Shown one piece after another: positions 7,611 to 15,029 of a stretch of 18,319 bases of DNA. The DNA is from an uncultured Bacteroidales bacterium. Lineage in GTDB: Bacteria; Bacteroidota; Bacteroidia; Bacteroidales; Bacteroidaceae. Position 1 is the first letter of the stretch. Each line of letters starts with the position of its first letter. Where the stretch lies: assembly GCA_937906165.1 (NCBI GenBank), contig CALCYA010000001.1, positions 1 through 18,319 on the forward strand, given 5' to 3'. The notes under the pieces are model-generated. The model searched no databases and was not told where the DNA came from. It saw only the letters and a list, made by a program, of their open reading frames with translations. The position numbers and the translations under genes were made by a program.

Positions 7611-10600
7611 TTATCTTCTTGATTTAGGTGTTTTGTTTCTAATCAGTTTGTCGTACTCGTCCTGCGCCTGCTTGATACCATAATCGCCCTCAATGGTGTT
7701 TATCGTAACGAATGGCTCGTCCAAACGCTCATTCAAACGGCGTATTGTAGAGGAAAGTTCCGTGTCGGGCTTCTGCTCCTGCTCGGATCTTTCCACAATA
7801 ACGCGCACCTCACGCTGTTGCTGTGCTGCAACCATAGGGGCAGTAATGGAACGGGAAACATCATCGGCACGAAGAGAACCAATCGTATTGGTACGCTGTG
7901 CATAGTCCATTGCGTCAATCATCGGGCGTGCAACTGGTGAAGCCAACAGAGCCTGCGATGCCACCCATTCACCTGCGTGTACCACGCCTGCCACCTCATC
8001 GGGCCTGCCCGGTTTGGTGAAACCGCCCTGCATATATCCTTGCGACTGCGATATTTGCTGTTGCTTCTTAATGGCCGCTATTTGCAGTACTCCTGCTGCT
8101 ATCGCTGTAGCTGCTGCAATAGGAGCAAGGATAAAACCGACAAGAGGAATGGCTGCTGCCGAACCGTACGCCGATATTGCGTTTTGTGCTGTCTGCGCTA
8201 CTGCTTGCATCACCTGCATTGCGAACATCTTCTTGTTCGCCTCGTTCTTCAGCTTCGCTATCTCCTTTTCTTTCTGTTCCTCTAATTTCTTCACCTTATA
8301 GGTGTTGCCCTCGGCCATTGATATTTCCTTGTCGTATCTGCTCTCAATGGCTGCTGTCTGCACCTCCAACTCTGCCTGAATGATTGAAGAAAGACTGCTG
8401 AAGATAGATGACATTCCCGAAACAAGTGTGTCTATCGTGCCGGTCAGTGCTTCCCCCCCGTCGCTCTCCAGCCATTCGACGCTTTGCAGGATAAAATTCT
8501 TGTTCTCCTCTTCTGCAAGCATACCGTATTTCCGGCGAAGAGCCAACTTCGCCTGTTCGTATGCTTCATCAATGCGTAACTTTTCTGCCGCATTGTCGCC
8601 TGCTGCAAGAATTTCTGCATCGTAAACCAATTTGAGGTTAGCGAGGTCTTTGTTAAGCAGTGCTTCATTCTCGGCAGGAGAATTGCCGAAATACTCCTTC
8701 TTCAGCCTTGCAAGTTCGTTCAAATGTTCACGCTCCAGCCTCTCACTCTCTCGCTGTCTTGCCTGTTGGTCTGCAATGAGGCGGTCTTGGTAGCGTGCAT
8801 TTGCCTGCACATATTCATCGCTTCCTTTCTCGAATATCTGTGTCATACGACGCAGATGTTCAAGTTCGGCCAATTGCACTGCGCTCTGGTACTCGGCAAG
8901 CGAAATCTTGCCGTCGATGTACCTCTGCTTCTCTGTTGCAAGCAGTGTGCTGTATCTCTCTTCTTCCTGCTCTTTGGCTGTCTGTATGGCCTCTTTGCTA
9001 CGCTCTTCTGCAAAGCCGTTCTCCTGCTCCTGCTTCTTCCTTACAGCCTCGTAATAATCGGCCTCGATACCCAACCGCTCCAGCGCGGAGAGGTCAGTAT
9101 GCTGCAACTGCTTGCGATGGTACTCGATAGCAATCTCTTGCATACGCAAGGTATATTGCTCATAGTTCTTCTCACCCTTTGCGTAAGCAATGCGGTTGAG
9201 TGCTTCCTGCCTTTCTCGCCACTCGTTTTCGGCGGCGAACTTGTCTTCAGTATCGCCACCGTCCGGGTTAATAATCAATGGGTCGGGGTTATGGTTGGCA
9301 GCATCCTGCAACACCCTTGCCGACACATTGTATTTCTTCTCCAACGTGGAATTTGCAGCTTGCAAAAGAGCAAGTCTTTCATTGAGCCTTGCGAGGTCTG
9401 CTTCTGCCTGTTCTCGTGCTTCAGTAGCCTCAATCAATTCGTCCGATTGGTCGTCCGTCTCTACCCATAACTTCGCTGCTGCATCAGTGGAATTGCCAGC
9501 TTCTGCTGCTGTAAGGTTGTAGATGTCTTTTGCATCTCGATATGCTCTATCAGCATTACGTTCCCTCTCTCTTGCTGCTGCAAGTGTTGCTTCAGCCTGT
9601 TCTATTTGTGGTTCAAGGTCGAGTATCTGCATTTCGTTTTCCTCAATCTTCTGTTGAGCTGCACGTGCCCTTGCCACATCGAGAATAGAATTACATAACA
9701 GGTCATACTGCGTTCTCGCGTTGCCTACCATTATGGCCTCTGTGTCAAGATTGCTGAAATATGCCGGGTAAAGTTCCTGCAACTTGGTAGCATATTTTAC
9801 TCTATCCTCACGGCTTTGGTTTTCATCAGTAGCAGCCTCATAAAGCGCATTGAGCCTTTTTATCTCCTCTCTTGAAAACTCCGCGCTTGCAGCGTCAATA
9901 TCAACAATGCTTTTCTTGAACCTCTCGTTCTCCTCTCGCAGTTCTTTCTCCCTCTGCTTTGCATCTTTCATCTTGCTGTTCCAAGTGATAAAAAGGCCAA
10001 TAGCAGTGGTAATAGCAGATATTACAAGACCGATAGCATTCTTCTTCATTGCTGCATCAAACGCTTTTGTCATAGCAGTGGCTTTCTGTATCTGCCCTGT
10101 CAATGCGAAATATGCCACCTTCAGCAGAGTAATTGCCGTGCGCCCAGCCGAAGCAATGGCGTTGGCTACCTTTGTAGTGGTGTTCCACATTGCCTGCGCC
10201 ATTGCACTTGCTTTCACGGCAATGGTATATGAAGCATAAGCTGCTGCAAGAGTCAATATCTCACCCTTGTACTTTATGAAGAAATCAACCATTACACTTA
10301 ATGCTTTCAGCAGAAGTGTGGTCGATGACATAATATGCGACATAACAGGCTGTAACTTCTCGCCAAGTTCAACGGCCATTTCCTTTACACGCTTGCGTGC
10401 CTTGTCAAGCCCTGCTTCAACGGTGGTGTTCTGCACATTGAACTCCTTTGTTACCGATGTTGCCTCTTCAAATGCAGCATTCGCCACTACCTGCTGTTGG
10501 CGTACCATATCTATGTTGCCTGCAAGGGCCGAAATCACTGCCGAAGCCCTCGCACCCTCCTCGCCCATATCGCGGAACACGGGAGCAAGCACGTCCATAC

Positions 10601-11756
10601 CGCCTAACTGCTTCATTCTCTCCAAGAGCATAAGCAAGCCTTCGTTTGTCGAGCGATTCAATGCAGCATTGAACTCTTGTAGGTCAAGGCCTGTTGCCTT
10701 TGCTATCTTTTCTGTGTCCTTAAAGAGGTTCATCACCAATTTTGACATCGCTGTAGCCGACATTTCCACTGCCTGCCCTTGCGAGTCAAGCACAGCAGCG
10801 AAGCCCATAATCTGCGGAATGGTAAGGCCTGCTTGCGCTCCCACACCTGCAAGGCGTTGAGCGAATTGTGCGAGATATGGAGCCGATGCAGTACAGTTCT
10901 GCGACAATTCATTTATCACAGAGCCGACGGCAAGCAATGAGCGTTCAGTGCCAAGCCGTGCTTCATCGCCGAAGATGTTTGTCAATTTGGAAAGCGTAAG
11001 CGTCGCTCCGTCTCCCAAGTCATCAAGTGCCACATTTAATTGGTCTGCGGCACGTACAAACCCAAGAACATCCTCTTGCGAGGTCTTGCCGAGTCTTCCT
11101 GCTTCCTGTGCAAGCAGGTTCAACTCCTCACGAGAGGTACGTGTATCTATCTTCTTGAACTCCTCGTTCAGCCTTTCCACCTCTTCGGCAGTCATTCCCG
11201 TAAACTTACGTACAGATGCCATTTCCGCGTCCATTTCCGCGTATGCGTTCACAGCGGAGCGACCTGCCATTACCAAACCTGTAACTGCTGCTGCACCTGC
11301 TGCTATAGTGGTCTGCCAATCGTTCATTTTGCGGTTAAAGCGTTCCCAAAAAGTTTCGCTCTCCCGAAGTTCTCTGTTTACCCGGTCTATCTCTGCCCGG
11401 ACAGCCTTTATATGTTTGCACTGCCTTTCCCAAGCCTCGCTCCCTCGTTCAAGTGAATTAAGTTGCTTTTCAAGTGTACGAAGAGTCTTTTGCAGCTCCT
11501 TTGGCGAAGCCTTGTCAAGTCGCTTCATCACTTCAGCCACTTGCTCGGTGGCCGACTCCATTTCACGGATTTGTCTTTGTGTAGTCTTTAGTTCCTTCTT
11601 CAGTTTTGAAAGGTCTGCTTTCTTTCCCTCGCTTGCTGCTTTTGCAATCGCATTTTGAAGGTCAAAAGCCCTTGTTTTCAGTTCCTCAAGCACCTGTTTC
11701 GGCTCCTTGCCGTTCATCTGGAGGTTTACCGTCGCATTTGTAGTATAGTTGCTCAT
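7611..11756 (-). CDS. Phage tail tape measure protein, TP901 type
   Basis: This 1381-aa protein sets tail length and helps DNA entry. It has an N-terminal coiled coil (about 15-130) and a TP901-like core (about 160-420; it contains MASVRKFTGM, LAQEAGRLG and LPIQ-like GLTIPQIMGFAAVLDSQG). Hydrophobic stretches lie near 500-515, 572-590 and 1175-1232. A long charged coiled-coil middle spans about 600-1150. A tail motif GGFTKPGRPDEVAGVVHAGE, common near tape-measure C-termini, follows the last hydrophobic block. I start at the ATG at 11756 (MSNYTTNATV); the upstream TTG at 11774 would fall within the promoter. It is driven by the phage-type promoter at 11772-11806. The next gene follows after one base. 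At this length the predicted tail would be long and flexible. Confidence 0.93.
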   Translation of the reverse strand: MSNYTTNATVNLQMNGKEPKQVLEELKTRAFDLQNAIAKAASEGKKADLSKLKKELKTTQRQIREMESATEQVAEVMKRLDKASPKELQKTLRTLEKQLNSLERGSEAWERQCKHIKAVRAEIDRVNRELRESETFWERFNRKMNDWQTTIAAGAAAVTGLVMAGRSAVNAYAEMDAEMASVRKFTGMTAEEVERLNEEFKKIDTRTSREELNLLAQEAGRLGKTSQEDVLGFVRAADQLNVALDDLGDGATLTLSKLTNIFGDEARLGTERSLLAVGSVINELSQNCTASAPYLAQFAQRLAGVGAQAGLTIPQIMGFAAVLDSQGQAVEMSATAMSKLVMNLFKDTEKIAKATGLDLQEFNAALNRSTNEGLLMLLERMKQLGGMDVLAPVFRDMGEEGARASAVISALAGNIDMVRQQQVVANAAFEEATSVTKEFNVQNTTVEAGLDKARKRVKEMAVELGEKLQPVMSHIMSSTTLLLKALSVMVDFFIKYKGEILTLAAAYASYTIAVKASAMAQAMWNTTTKVANAIASAGRTAITLLKVAYFALTGQIQKATAMTKAFDAAMKKNAIGLVISAITTAIGLFITWNSKMKDAKQREKELREENERFKKSIVDIDAASAEFSREEIKRLNALYEAATDENQSREDRVKYATKLQELYPAYFSNLDTEAIMVGNARTQYDLLCNSILDVARARAAQQKIEENEMQILDLEPQIEQAEATLAAARERERNADRAYRDAKDIYNLTAAEAGNSTDAAAKLWVETDDQSDELIEATEAREQAEADLARLNERLALLQAANSTLEKKYNVSARVLQDAANHNPDPLIINPDGGDTEDKFAAENEWRERQEALNRIAYAKGEKNYEQYTLRMQEIAIEYHRKQLQHTDLSALERLGIEADYYEAVRKKQEQENGFAEERSKEAIQTAKEQEEERYSTLLATEKQRYIDGKISLAEYQSAVQLAELEHLRRMTQIFEKGSDEYVQANARYQDRLIADQQARQRESERLEREHLNELARLKKEYFGNSPAENEALLNKDLANLKLVYDAEILAAGDNAAEKLRIDEAYEQAKLALRRKYGMLAEEENKNFILQSVEWLESDGGEALTGTIDTLVSGMSSIFSSLSSIIQAELEVQTAAIESRYDKEISMAEGNTYKVKKLEEQKEKEIAKLKNEANKKMFAMQVMQAVAQTAQNAISAYGSAAAIPLVGFILAPIAAATAIAAGVLQIAAIKKQQQISQSQGYMQGGFTKPGRPDEVAGVVHAGEWVASQALLASPVARPMIDAMDYAQRTNTIGSLRADDVSRSITAPMVAAQQQREVRVIVERSEQEQKPDTELSSTIRRLNERLDEPFVTINTIEGDYGIKQAQDEYDKLIRNKTPKSRR

Positions 11757-11771
11757 ATAGTTGTTTTTCTG

Positions 11772-11806
11772 CAAAAATGAGCCTGATTTTCACCGCTGTA
11801 AAAGAC
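11772..11806 (-). promoter_or_regulatory. Element-type promoter P1, before the tape measure gene
   Basis: On the minus strand GTCTTTTAC (11806-11798), 18 bases, then CATTTTTG (11779-11772). The first box is identical to those at 14987-14995 and 16714-16722 and the spacing is the same; the -7 box has C for the first T. The start near 11765 leaves a leader of about 9 bases. Confidence 0.65.
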
Positions 11807-12533
11807 ACTAAAACGACCATTTCGAGCGTGTTTTTTTGATAATCCGCAAAAGTTAAGGACTTAAAAAGCCAACACGCCGAATATTAGGCATTTAAGGGTT
11901 TGAAAAGGGATTTTTCCCTTTCTTCTGTCTGAAAAGACCCCCCGACCGCCCTGCATCGCCCGACCGAAAACTGCCTTTTTTTCGTATCGCTATATGTACG
12001 GTAAAATCGCTCCCGTGAGGCTTGAATTGGGTGGCGAGGTCAATTCAAACGTAACGGGAACACCTCTCTGCCGTACAATGTGCGGTGTAATCGGCAATGA
12101 GTGCGTAAGGCAGTGCGTGGGTGGGAGAAGGTTGCCGCAAGGAGCGAAGGATTTGCCTTTGTCGCTATTCTCTATACCGGTGCTGAAGGCAACAGATGTG
12201 GCTTGAGGCTGGAACAACGAAGAGCCTTGTTTGTAGGTATAATGAACAGCTTTGACAAGGGCTGCAATCCTTTAGCGTAATTGCAGCAGCCTTCGCTCTG
12301 GGTGGATTATGCCTTATGCACCATTGGGGCTTGGGGCGGGGGCGCGTGGGGCAAGCCGATAACTAAATGGAGCAATGGGTGGGTGTGCTTTCAGCAAATG
12401 CGATGTCAAAGGTACTTGCATAGATTTGCAACCTTGCGAAGCGAGGTTATAAATCGGTGTGTGTGCCTATCGCTCTTGCCGAAATGAGCACTCCCATACT
12501 TTGTGTAGTGTGTTATCGGGTGCGGAGGGTGGA
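11807..12533. other. Long gap without a convincing gene, rich in inverted repeats
   Basis: Over 700 bases separate the lysis terminator from the tape measure promoter. The open frames on both strands (about 70 codons at 11990-12217, 68 at 12281-12487) overlap each other or read as unlikely proteins. Symmetric structure is plentiful. There are near-11-base arms at 11821-11832/11871-11881 and a small hairpin at 11904-11921. A two-part stem joins CCCGT (12012) to ACGGG (12058) and encloses TTGAATT/AATTCAA. AGCGA/TCGCT flank 12143-12166, and GCTGCAAT/ATTGCAGC lie at 12261-12287. Minus-strand TAnnTTTG boxes occur at 12045-12052 and 12407-12414 without a good -33. It may encode a structured RNA or be the remnant of lost tail genes. 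Confidence 0.4.
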
Positions 12534-12570
12534 TAAAAACAAGTGGTTACGGCAATGTTACCGTAACCAC
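12534..12570 (-). terminator. Terminator of the lysis cassette, enclosing the spanin stop
   Basis: On the minus strand GTGGTTACGG (12570-12561) pairs with CCGTAACCAC (12552-12543), ten perfect pairs. The eight-base loop contains the TAA stop (12560-12558), and TTGTTTTTA follows. Leftward transcription of fibre and lysis genes should end here, so the tape measure gene needs its own promoter. The arms resemble those of the inverted repeat at 16670-16707. Confidence 0.82.
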
Positions 12571-13055
12571 ATGTAGTATATAATGGCGATTACTATAATC
12601 GCTATGACAAGATATAGGGGCAGAAGATTAGGAGGCTTGCCAATGGCTGTGTTGTCTCTGTGGACTTGTTCATCAGAGGCTCGCTGACTTTGGTGAAGCA
12701 CCGTGTCTGCCCTCTGCGTGTGTGCCGAAGTAGCACTCACGCTTTTTGTTTCGGTGCTGACTTTGCCACCGTACACTGTCGCCTTGACGGGGCGAGGGGG
12801 TGCTGTGGCTGTGTCGGGCACTATGCCTGCTCCGGGGCACTGTATAGGTGGAACGGGCAGATGTATGACAAGGCTGTCGAACTCTGCGAGGAAACTCGTC
12901 CTCATCGAATCCAGCTTGCCGGAATCAATGAGGAAAAGGGTTTGCCTCGAAGTGTTCGTTTCCTCTCTCACTGTTTCGATTGCTTGTTTCTTGGTGTGGC
13001 AAGATGTAAGCAATGGAACCAAAACAGTGGCTACAATAAAGTACAGATGTTTCAT
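12558..13055 (-). CDS. Putative unimolecular spanin (lipoprotein with C-terminal anchor)
   Basis: This 165-aa protein has an N-terminal lipoprotein signal (MKHLYFIVATVLVPLLTSC, lipid-modified Cys19). A hydrophilic middle of about 120 residues is rich in Ser, Thr, Gln and Pro. One C-terminal membrane helix (about 145-162, LPLYLVIAIIVIAIIYY) ends in MWLR. A lipid anchor at one end and an inner-membrane helix at the other is the design of u-spanins such as phage T1 gp11, which link and fuse the two membranes in the last step of lysis. It starts 2 bases after the endolysin stop and lies in the expected third slot of a holin-endolysin-spanin cassette. No family match was possible here. A tail or unknown lipoprotein is the alternative. 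Confidence 0.68.
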   Translation of the reverse strand: MKHLYFIVATVLVPLLTSCHTKKQAIETVREETNTSRQTLFLIDSGKLDSMRTSFLAEFDSLVIHLPVPPIQCPGAGIVPDTATAPPRPVKATVYGGKVSTETKSVSATSAHTQRADTVLHQSQRASDEQVHRDNTAIGKPPNLLPLYLVIAIIVIAIIYYMWLR

Positions 13056-13057
13056 AA

Positions 13058-13471
13058 TTATAGGTGTTTATATTCTTCTTTGGCATTAAAGCAGGGGCAT
13101 TCTCTGTTGGCGAGGTCGCGGTGGCCGCACACTTCTGTATCGGGGAACTGCTGTCGAAGGGCGGTAATCAACTCTACGAGGGCTTTTTTCTGCTCTTTGG
13201 TGCGTGTGTCTTTGTATTCTTTCATATCGGCACTGCGCCCACCGATGTAGCATATCCCGATACTGTGTGCGTTGTGCCCGGTGCAATGCGCTCCGACATC
13301 CTTTATCGGACGGCCTTGCACTACCTCGCCATCGAGATAGACAACGTAGTGATAGCCTATGGTGCGGAAGCCTCTCTCTTTTTTGTGCCACGCTGTGATG
13401 TCGGCCACTGTGTTCGGGCGACCTTCGGGGGTGTCCGAGCAATGAATGATGATTTTATTTATCTTCCTCAT
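13058..13471 (-). CDS. Phage endolysin, zinc N-acetylmuramoyl-L-alanine amidase
   Basis: This 137-aa single-domain amidase_2/PGRP-type enzyme cuts the amide bond between muramic acid and the stem peptide. Zinc ligands can be placed at His10 (IIIHCSDTPEG), His117 (GHRDLANRECPCFN) and Cys125. The catalytic Tyr is in GYHYVVYLDG (about 40). It is about the size of T7 lysozyme and uses the same ligand pattern. There is no signal peptide or wall-binding domain, so it needs the holin to reach the wall. The start overlaps the holin end by 17 bases and the spanin follows 2 bases after the stop, so the three are translationally linked. Confidence 0.93.
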   Translation of the reverse strand: MRKINKIIIHCSDTPEGRPNTVADITAWHKKERGFRTIGYHYVVYLDGEVVQGRPIKDVGAHCTGHNAHSIGICYIGGRSADMKEYKDTRTKEQKKALVELITALRQQFPDTEVCGHRDLANRECPCFNAKEEYKHL

Positions 13472-13709
13472 TGCAGCCTCCTCTCTTGATTAGTTTGCGC
13501 TTTACATCATCGACTCTGCCGTCAATGTAACTTTTTACGCCGAACACGCTGCCGGCATAGATTAGGGCTTGGGCGAGTACCCACAGCACGCTGTCGGAAA
13601 TCTCGCCTGTGGGCGGTACGATGAAGCCTGCAATGTTGAGGGCTACGCCTACGACAATCATAAAGACTGCCGACCATACCATAATGGTGTTCTGTGTCTC
13701 TCTTGTCAT
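13455..13709 (-). CDS. Putative phage holin
   Basis: This 84-aa protein has two membrane helices (about residues 8-31 and 40-62) joined by a short turn with PPTGEISD, and a strongly charged C-terminal tail (RKLIKRGGCNEEDK). The size, topology and position directly before the endolysin are those of a class II-like holin that permeabilises the inner membrane to release the amidase. No promoter of its own is visible on the minus strand, so it is probably read from the fibre promoter at 14961-14995 through the 135-base gap. That gap carries the oppositely directed three-hairpin RNA. Confidence 0.82.
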   Translation of the reverse strand: MTRETQNTIMVWSAVFMIVVGVALNIAGFIVPPTGEISDSVLWVLAQALIYAGSVFGVKSYIDGRVDDVKRKLIKRGGCNEEDK

Positions 13710-13716
13710 ATTTTCT

Positions 13717-13751
13717 GTCTTTTGGGGTTAAATGATTATTGTATATCTTTG
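13717..13751 (+). promoter_or_regulatory. Element-type promoter on the plus strand, before the hairpin RNA
   Basis: GTCTTTTGG (13717-13725), 18 bases, then TATCTTTG (13744-13751). It also satisfies the general Bacteroidota rule (TTTG, 19 bases, TATCTTTG). The GTCTTTT box and its spacing match the three minus-strand phage promoters. It points away from the holin and toward the 3' end of the fibre gene; the expected start is near 13758. Confidence 0.72.
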
Positions 13752-13757
13752 TTGCTG

Positions 13758-13846
13758 TTAGGGGGTGGCTCTGCTATCCCGTCTCGTAAGCGTGGTGGCT
13801 CTGCTATCGCGAGCTGTTTAAGGGGTGGCTCTGCTATCCCTTTTTT
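13758..13846 (+). ncRNA. Candidate small RNA of three tandem hairpins
   Basis: The RNA would start about 7 bases after the promoter box and consist almost entirely of three stem-loops: 13762-13780 (8 pairs), 13791-13811 (9 pairs) and 13820-13842 (10 pairs). Each has a TCT loop. The third is followed by TTTTATTT and serves as the terminator. The two wobble pairs in each core (G-U) form only in the plus-strand RNA; the complement would have A-C mismatches, so the plus strand is the folded one. Flanking pairs change together between copies (GG/CC, CGT/GCG, AAGG/CCTT), as expected if pairing is selected. No start codon with a sensible small frame is seen. It is antisense to the untranslated stretch between the fibre and holin genes. 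Confidence 0.62.
13764..13838 (+). repeat. Three exact 15-base direct repeats, period 30
   Basis: GGTGGCTCTGCTATC occurs without change at 13764-13778, 13794-13808 and 13824-13838. The three 15-base copies are separated by unlike 15-base segments. Each repeat is the core of one hairpin of the candidate RNA. Confidence 0.95.
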
Positions 13847-14942
13847 ATTTGCTGAAAGACCAACTACAACTTTTCGGGTCGTATATAATGCTGAACTCTG
13901 CTATGTTTGTGTATAGCATTTCTATAGGCATACCGCCTATTCGGTTGCGGAAACCGAAAGCAATACCGTATTTCAATTCCACTTTCCTTTCGCTGTTGTT
14001 CTCGCCATTCCATAGCGAGATAAGGCGTTTGCCATAGGCAACCTGCTTATGGCCGTGCTTGTCGGTGGATAGTTTGATAAAGTCCATTGGGTGATATGAG
14101 TAGCTGGGTTCGCGGTCTGCTCCATGCACTGTGGTGTTAATTGAGATTTCAAAGGTGTTCTTGTCAATTTTCAGAGTATCTTTGTCGCCCATAAGATGCC
14201 ACCCTTTGCGTGGCTTGTTCTTCTTTCTGATACGCTTTCCTGTGCTGTCGGTGTAGCGTTTGCGGTTGGCTTTTTTGGTAAAGCGGAACAGGTAAGGCTG
14301 CATATTCTTGTCAAGAAGTGGCCCTGCACCTTGTACGGTAAGGAAACGGTCTTTTACCTCGACGGTGATTGTACGAATATCCTGAATTTCTGCAAGTGCA
14401 GTAGTTAGAAAGATTATATCGTCTTCTATCTCGATTATCACTTCACCATTCATTTCTGTATCTTCTTGCAGAAACTTTAGTTCTTCTTGAAGAGTGCTGA
14501 CAGCAGAATTCAATGTGCCGTAATTTGTTTGCCAAGACTGCAAGGCTGTCTGTAATTCGGTAATGTTCTTCTTGGCTGCATTGAGGTCGATTACCTGTTG
14601 GGCTCTCATTGCACCGGCACGTTCAGTGGTGGCCTGCTGTATGCGTATGCTGTCGGCATTGGTGTAGTGTTCGCCTTTGGCTACGTTGTAGGTGGTGGGT
14701 GTAAGGTAAACGTGGTTGCGGTCGGAAGTGCCTTGCGTCAAAGATGTGTATATTGTTGTAAGGGCCTGCAAACGCTCTTGCAGTGCAAGGAAATCGGCCA
14801 CATCGCCGTTAGATGCTGCTTTTGAAAGTGCATCGACTATCTGCTGGAGTATGCCACCGACCTTTTCGGGAGATATGCTGTTCTGTGCTACTTCGGCACG
14901 GAACGCTGAAATTAGTGCTGTGATTGAAGATGTATCTATCAT
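13845..14942 (-). CDS. Putative tail fibre / receptor-binding structural protein
   Basis: This 365-aa protein has an N-terminal part (about 1-60) with SISPEKVGGILQQIVDALS, a segment type often seen at the start of Bacteroidales phage tail proteins. A coiled coil follows (about 105-195, with LQTALQSWQTNYGTLNSAV and a Glu-rich helix). The C-terminal globular part is beta-rich and basic (about 200-365; no known domain recognised). A trimeric fibre or appendage is the likely role. The ATG at 14942 is preferred to a TTG at 14963, which overlaps the promoter. It lies between the neck-like genes and the lysis cassette. Its stop codon coincides with the end of the oppositely directed hairpin RNA. Confidence 0.62.
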   Translation of the reverse strand: MIDTSSITALISAFRAEVAQNSISPEKVGGILQQIVDALSKAASNGDVADFLALQERLQALTTIYTSLTQGTSDRNHVYLTPTTYNVAKGEHYTNADSIRIQQATTERAGAMRAQQVIDLNAAKKNITELQTALQSWQTNYGTLNSAVSTLQEELKFLQEDTEMNGEVIIEIEDDIIFLTTALAEIQDIRTITVEVKDRFLTVQGAGPLLDKNMQPYLFRFTKKANRKRYTDSTGKRIRKKNKPRKGWHLMGDKDTLKIDKNTFEISINTTVHGADREPSYSYHPMDFIKLSTDKHGHKQVAYGKRLISLWNGENNSERKVELKYGIAFGFRNRIGGMPIEMLYTNIAEFSIIYDPKSCSWSFSK

Positions 14943-14960
14943 ACCTTTGTTGTTTTGCAA

Positions 14961-14995
14961 CAAAAGTATTGTTGATACTGTGGGCGGTAAAAGAC
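14961..14995 (-). promoter_or_regulatory. Element-type promoter P2, before the fibre gene
   Basis: On the minus strand GTCTTTTAC (14995-14987), 18 bases, then TACTTTTG (14968-14961), which is the best match of the minus-strand set. A start near 14954 gives a leader of about 12 bases. The first box overlaps the U-rich tail of the terminator that closes the preceding gene. Confidence 0.72.
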
Positions 14996-15029
14996 AAGAA
15001 ACGCGGAAAGGTTACCGCTTCCGCATTTC
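14990..15029 (-). terminator. Terminator enclosing the stop of the 144-aa gene
   Basis: On the minus strand GAAATGCGGAA (15029-15019) pairs with TTCCGCGTTTC (15008-14998), 11 pairs with one U-G, around a 10-base loop. The loop holds the TAA stop (15014-15012). TTGTCTTTTA follows, and this same T-rich stretch carries the -33 box of P2. Confidence 0.68.

Noticed and set aside
10948..11658. Long plus-strand frames opposite the tape measure gene (up to 236 codons)
   Set aside because: Ser/Arg/Ala/Phe-rich mirror frames of a coiled-coil coding strand; the tape measure frame has clear TP901 similarity.
11990..12217. Two opposed frames of about 70-75 codons as small genes
   Set aside because: They overlap each other almost fully on opposite strands, the compositions are unlike neighbouring proteins, and the region is full of inverted repeats. 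Kept only as part of the structured gap.
9850..12300. Diversity-generating retroelement near the tail genes
   Set aside because: No reverse transcriptase gene, no template/variable repeat pair and no adenine-biased variable region were seen.
12281..12487. 68-codon plus-strand frame
   Set aside because: It begins at a TTG inside a hairpin, runs against all surrounding phage genes and has an unlikely Trp/Gly/Cys-rich composition.
13764..13838. The 30-base period of repeats as a CRISPR array
   Set aside because: Only three copies, 15-base repeat and 15-base spacing, no cas genes, and each unit folds as a hairpin whose 'spacer' bases pair with each other.
13569..13916. Plus-strand frame with repeated GGSAI peptides
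   Set aside because: It is read through the reverse of the holin gene and the hairpin repeats; the peptide repeats are only a by-product of the DNA repeat, and the promoter lies inside the frame.
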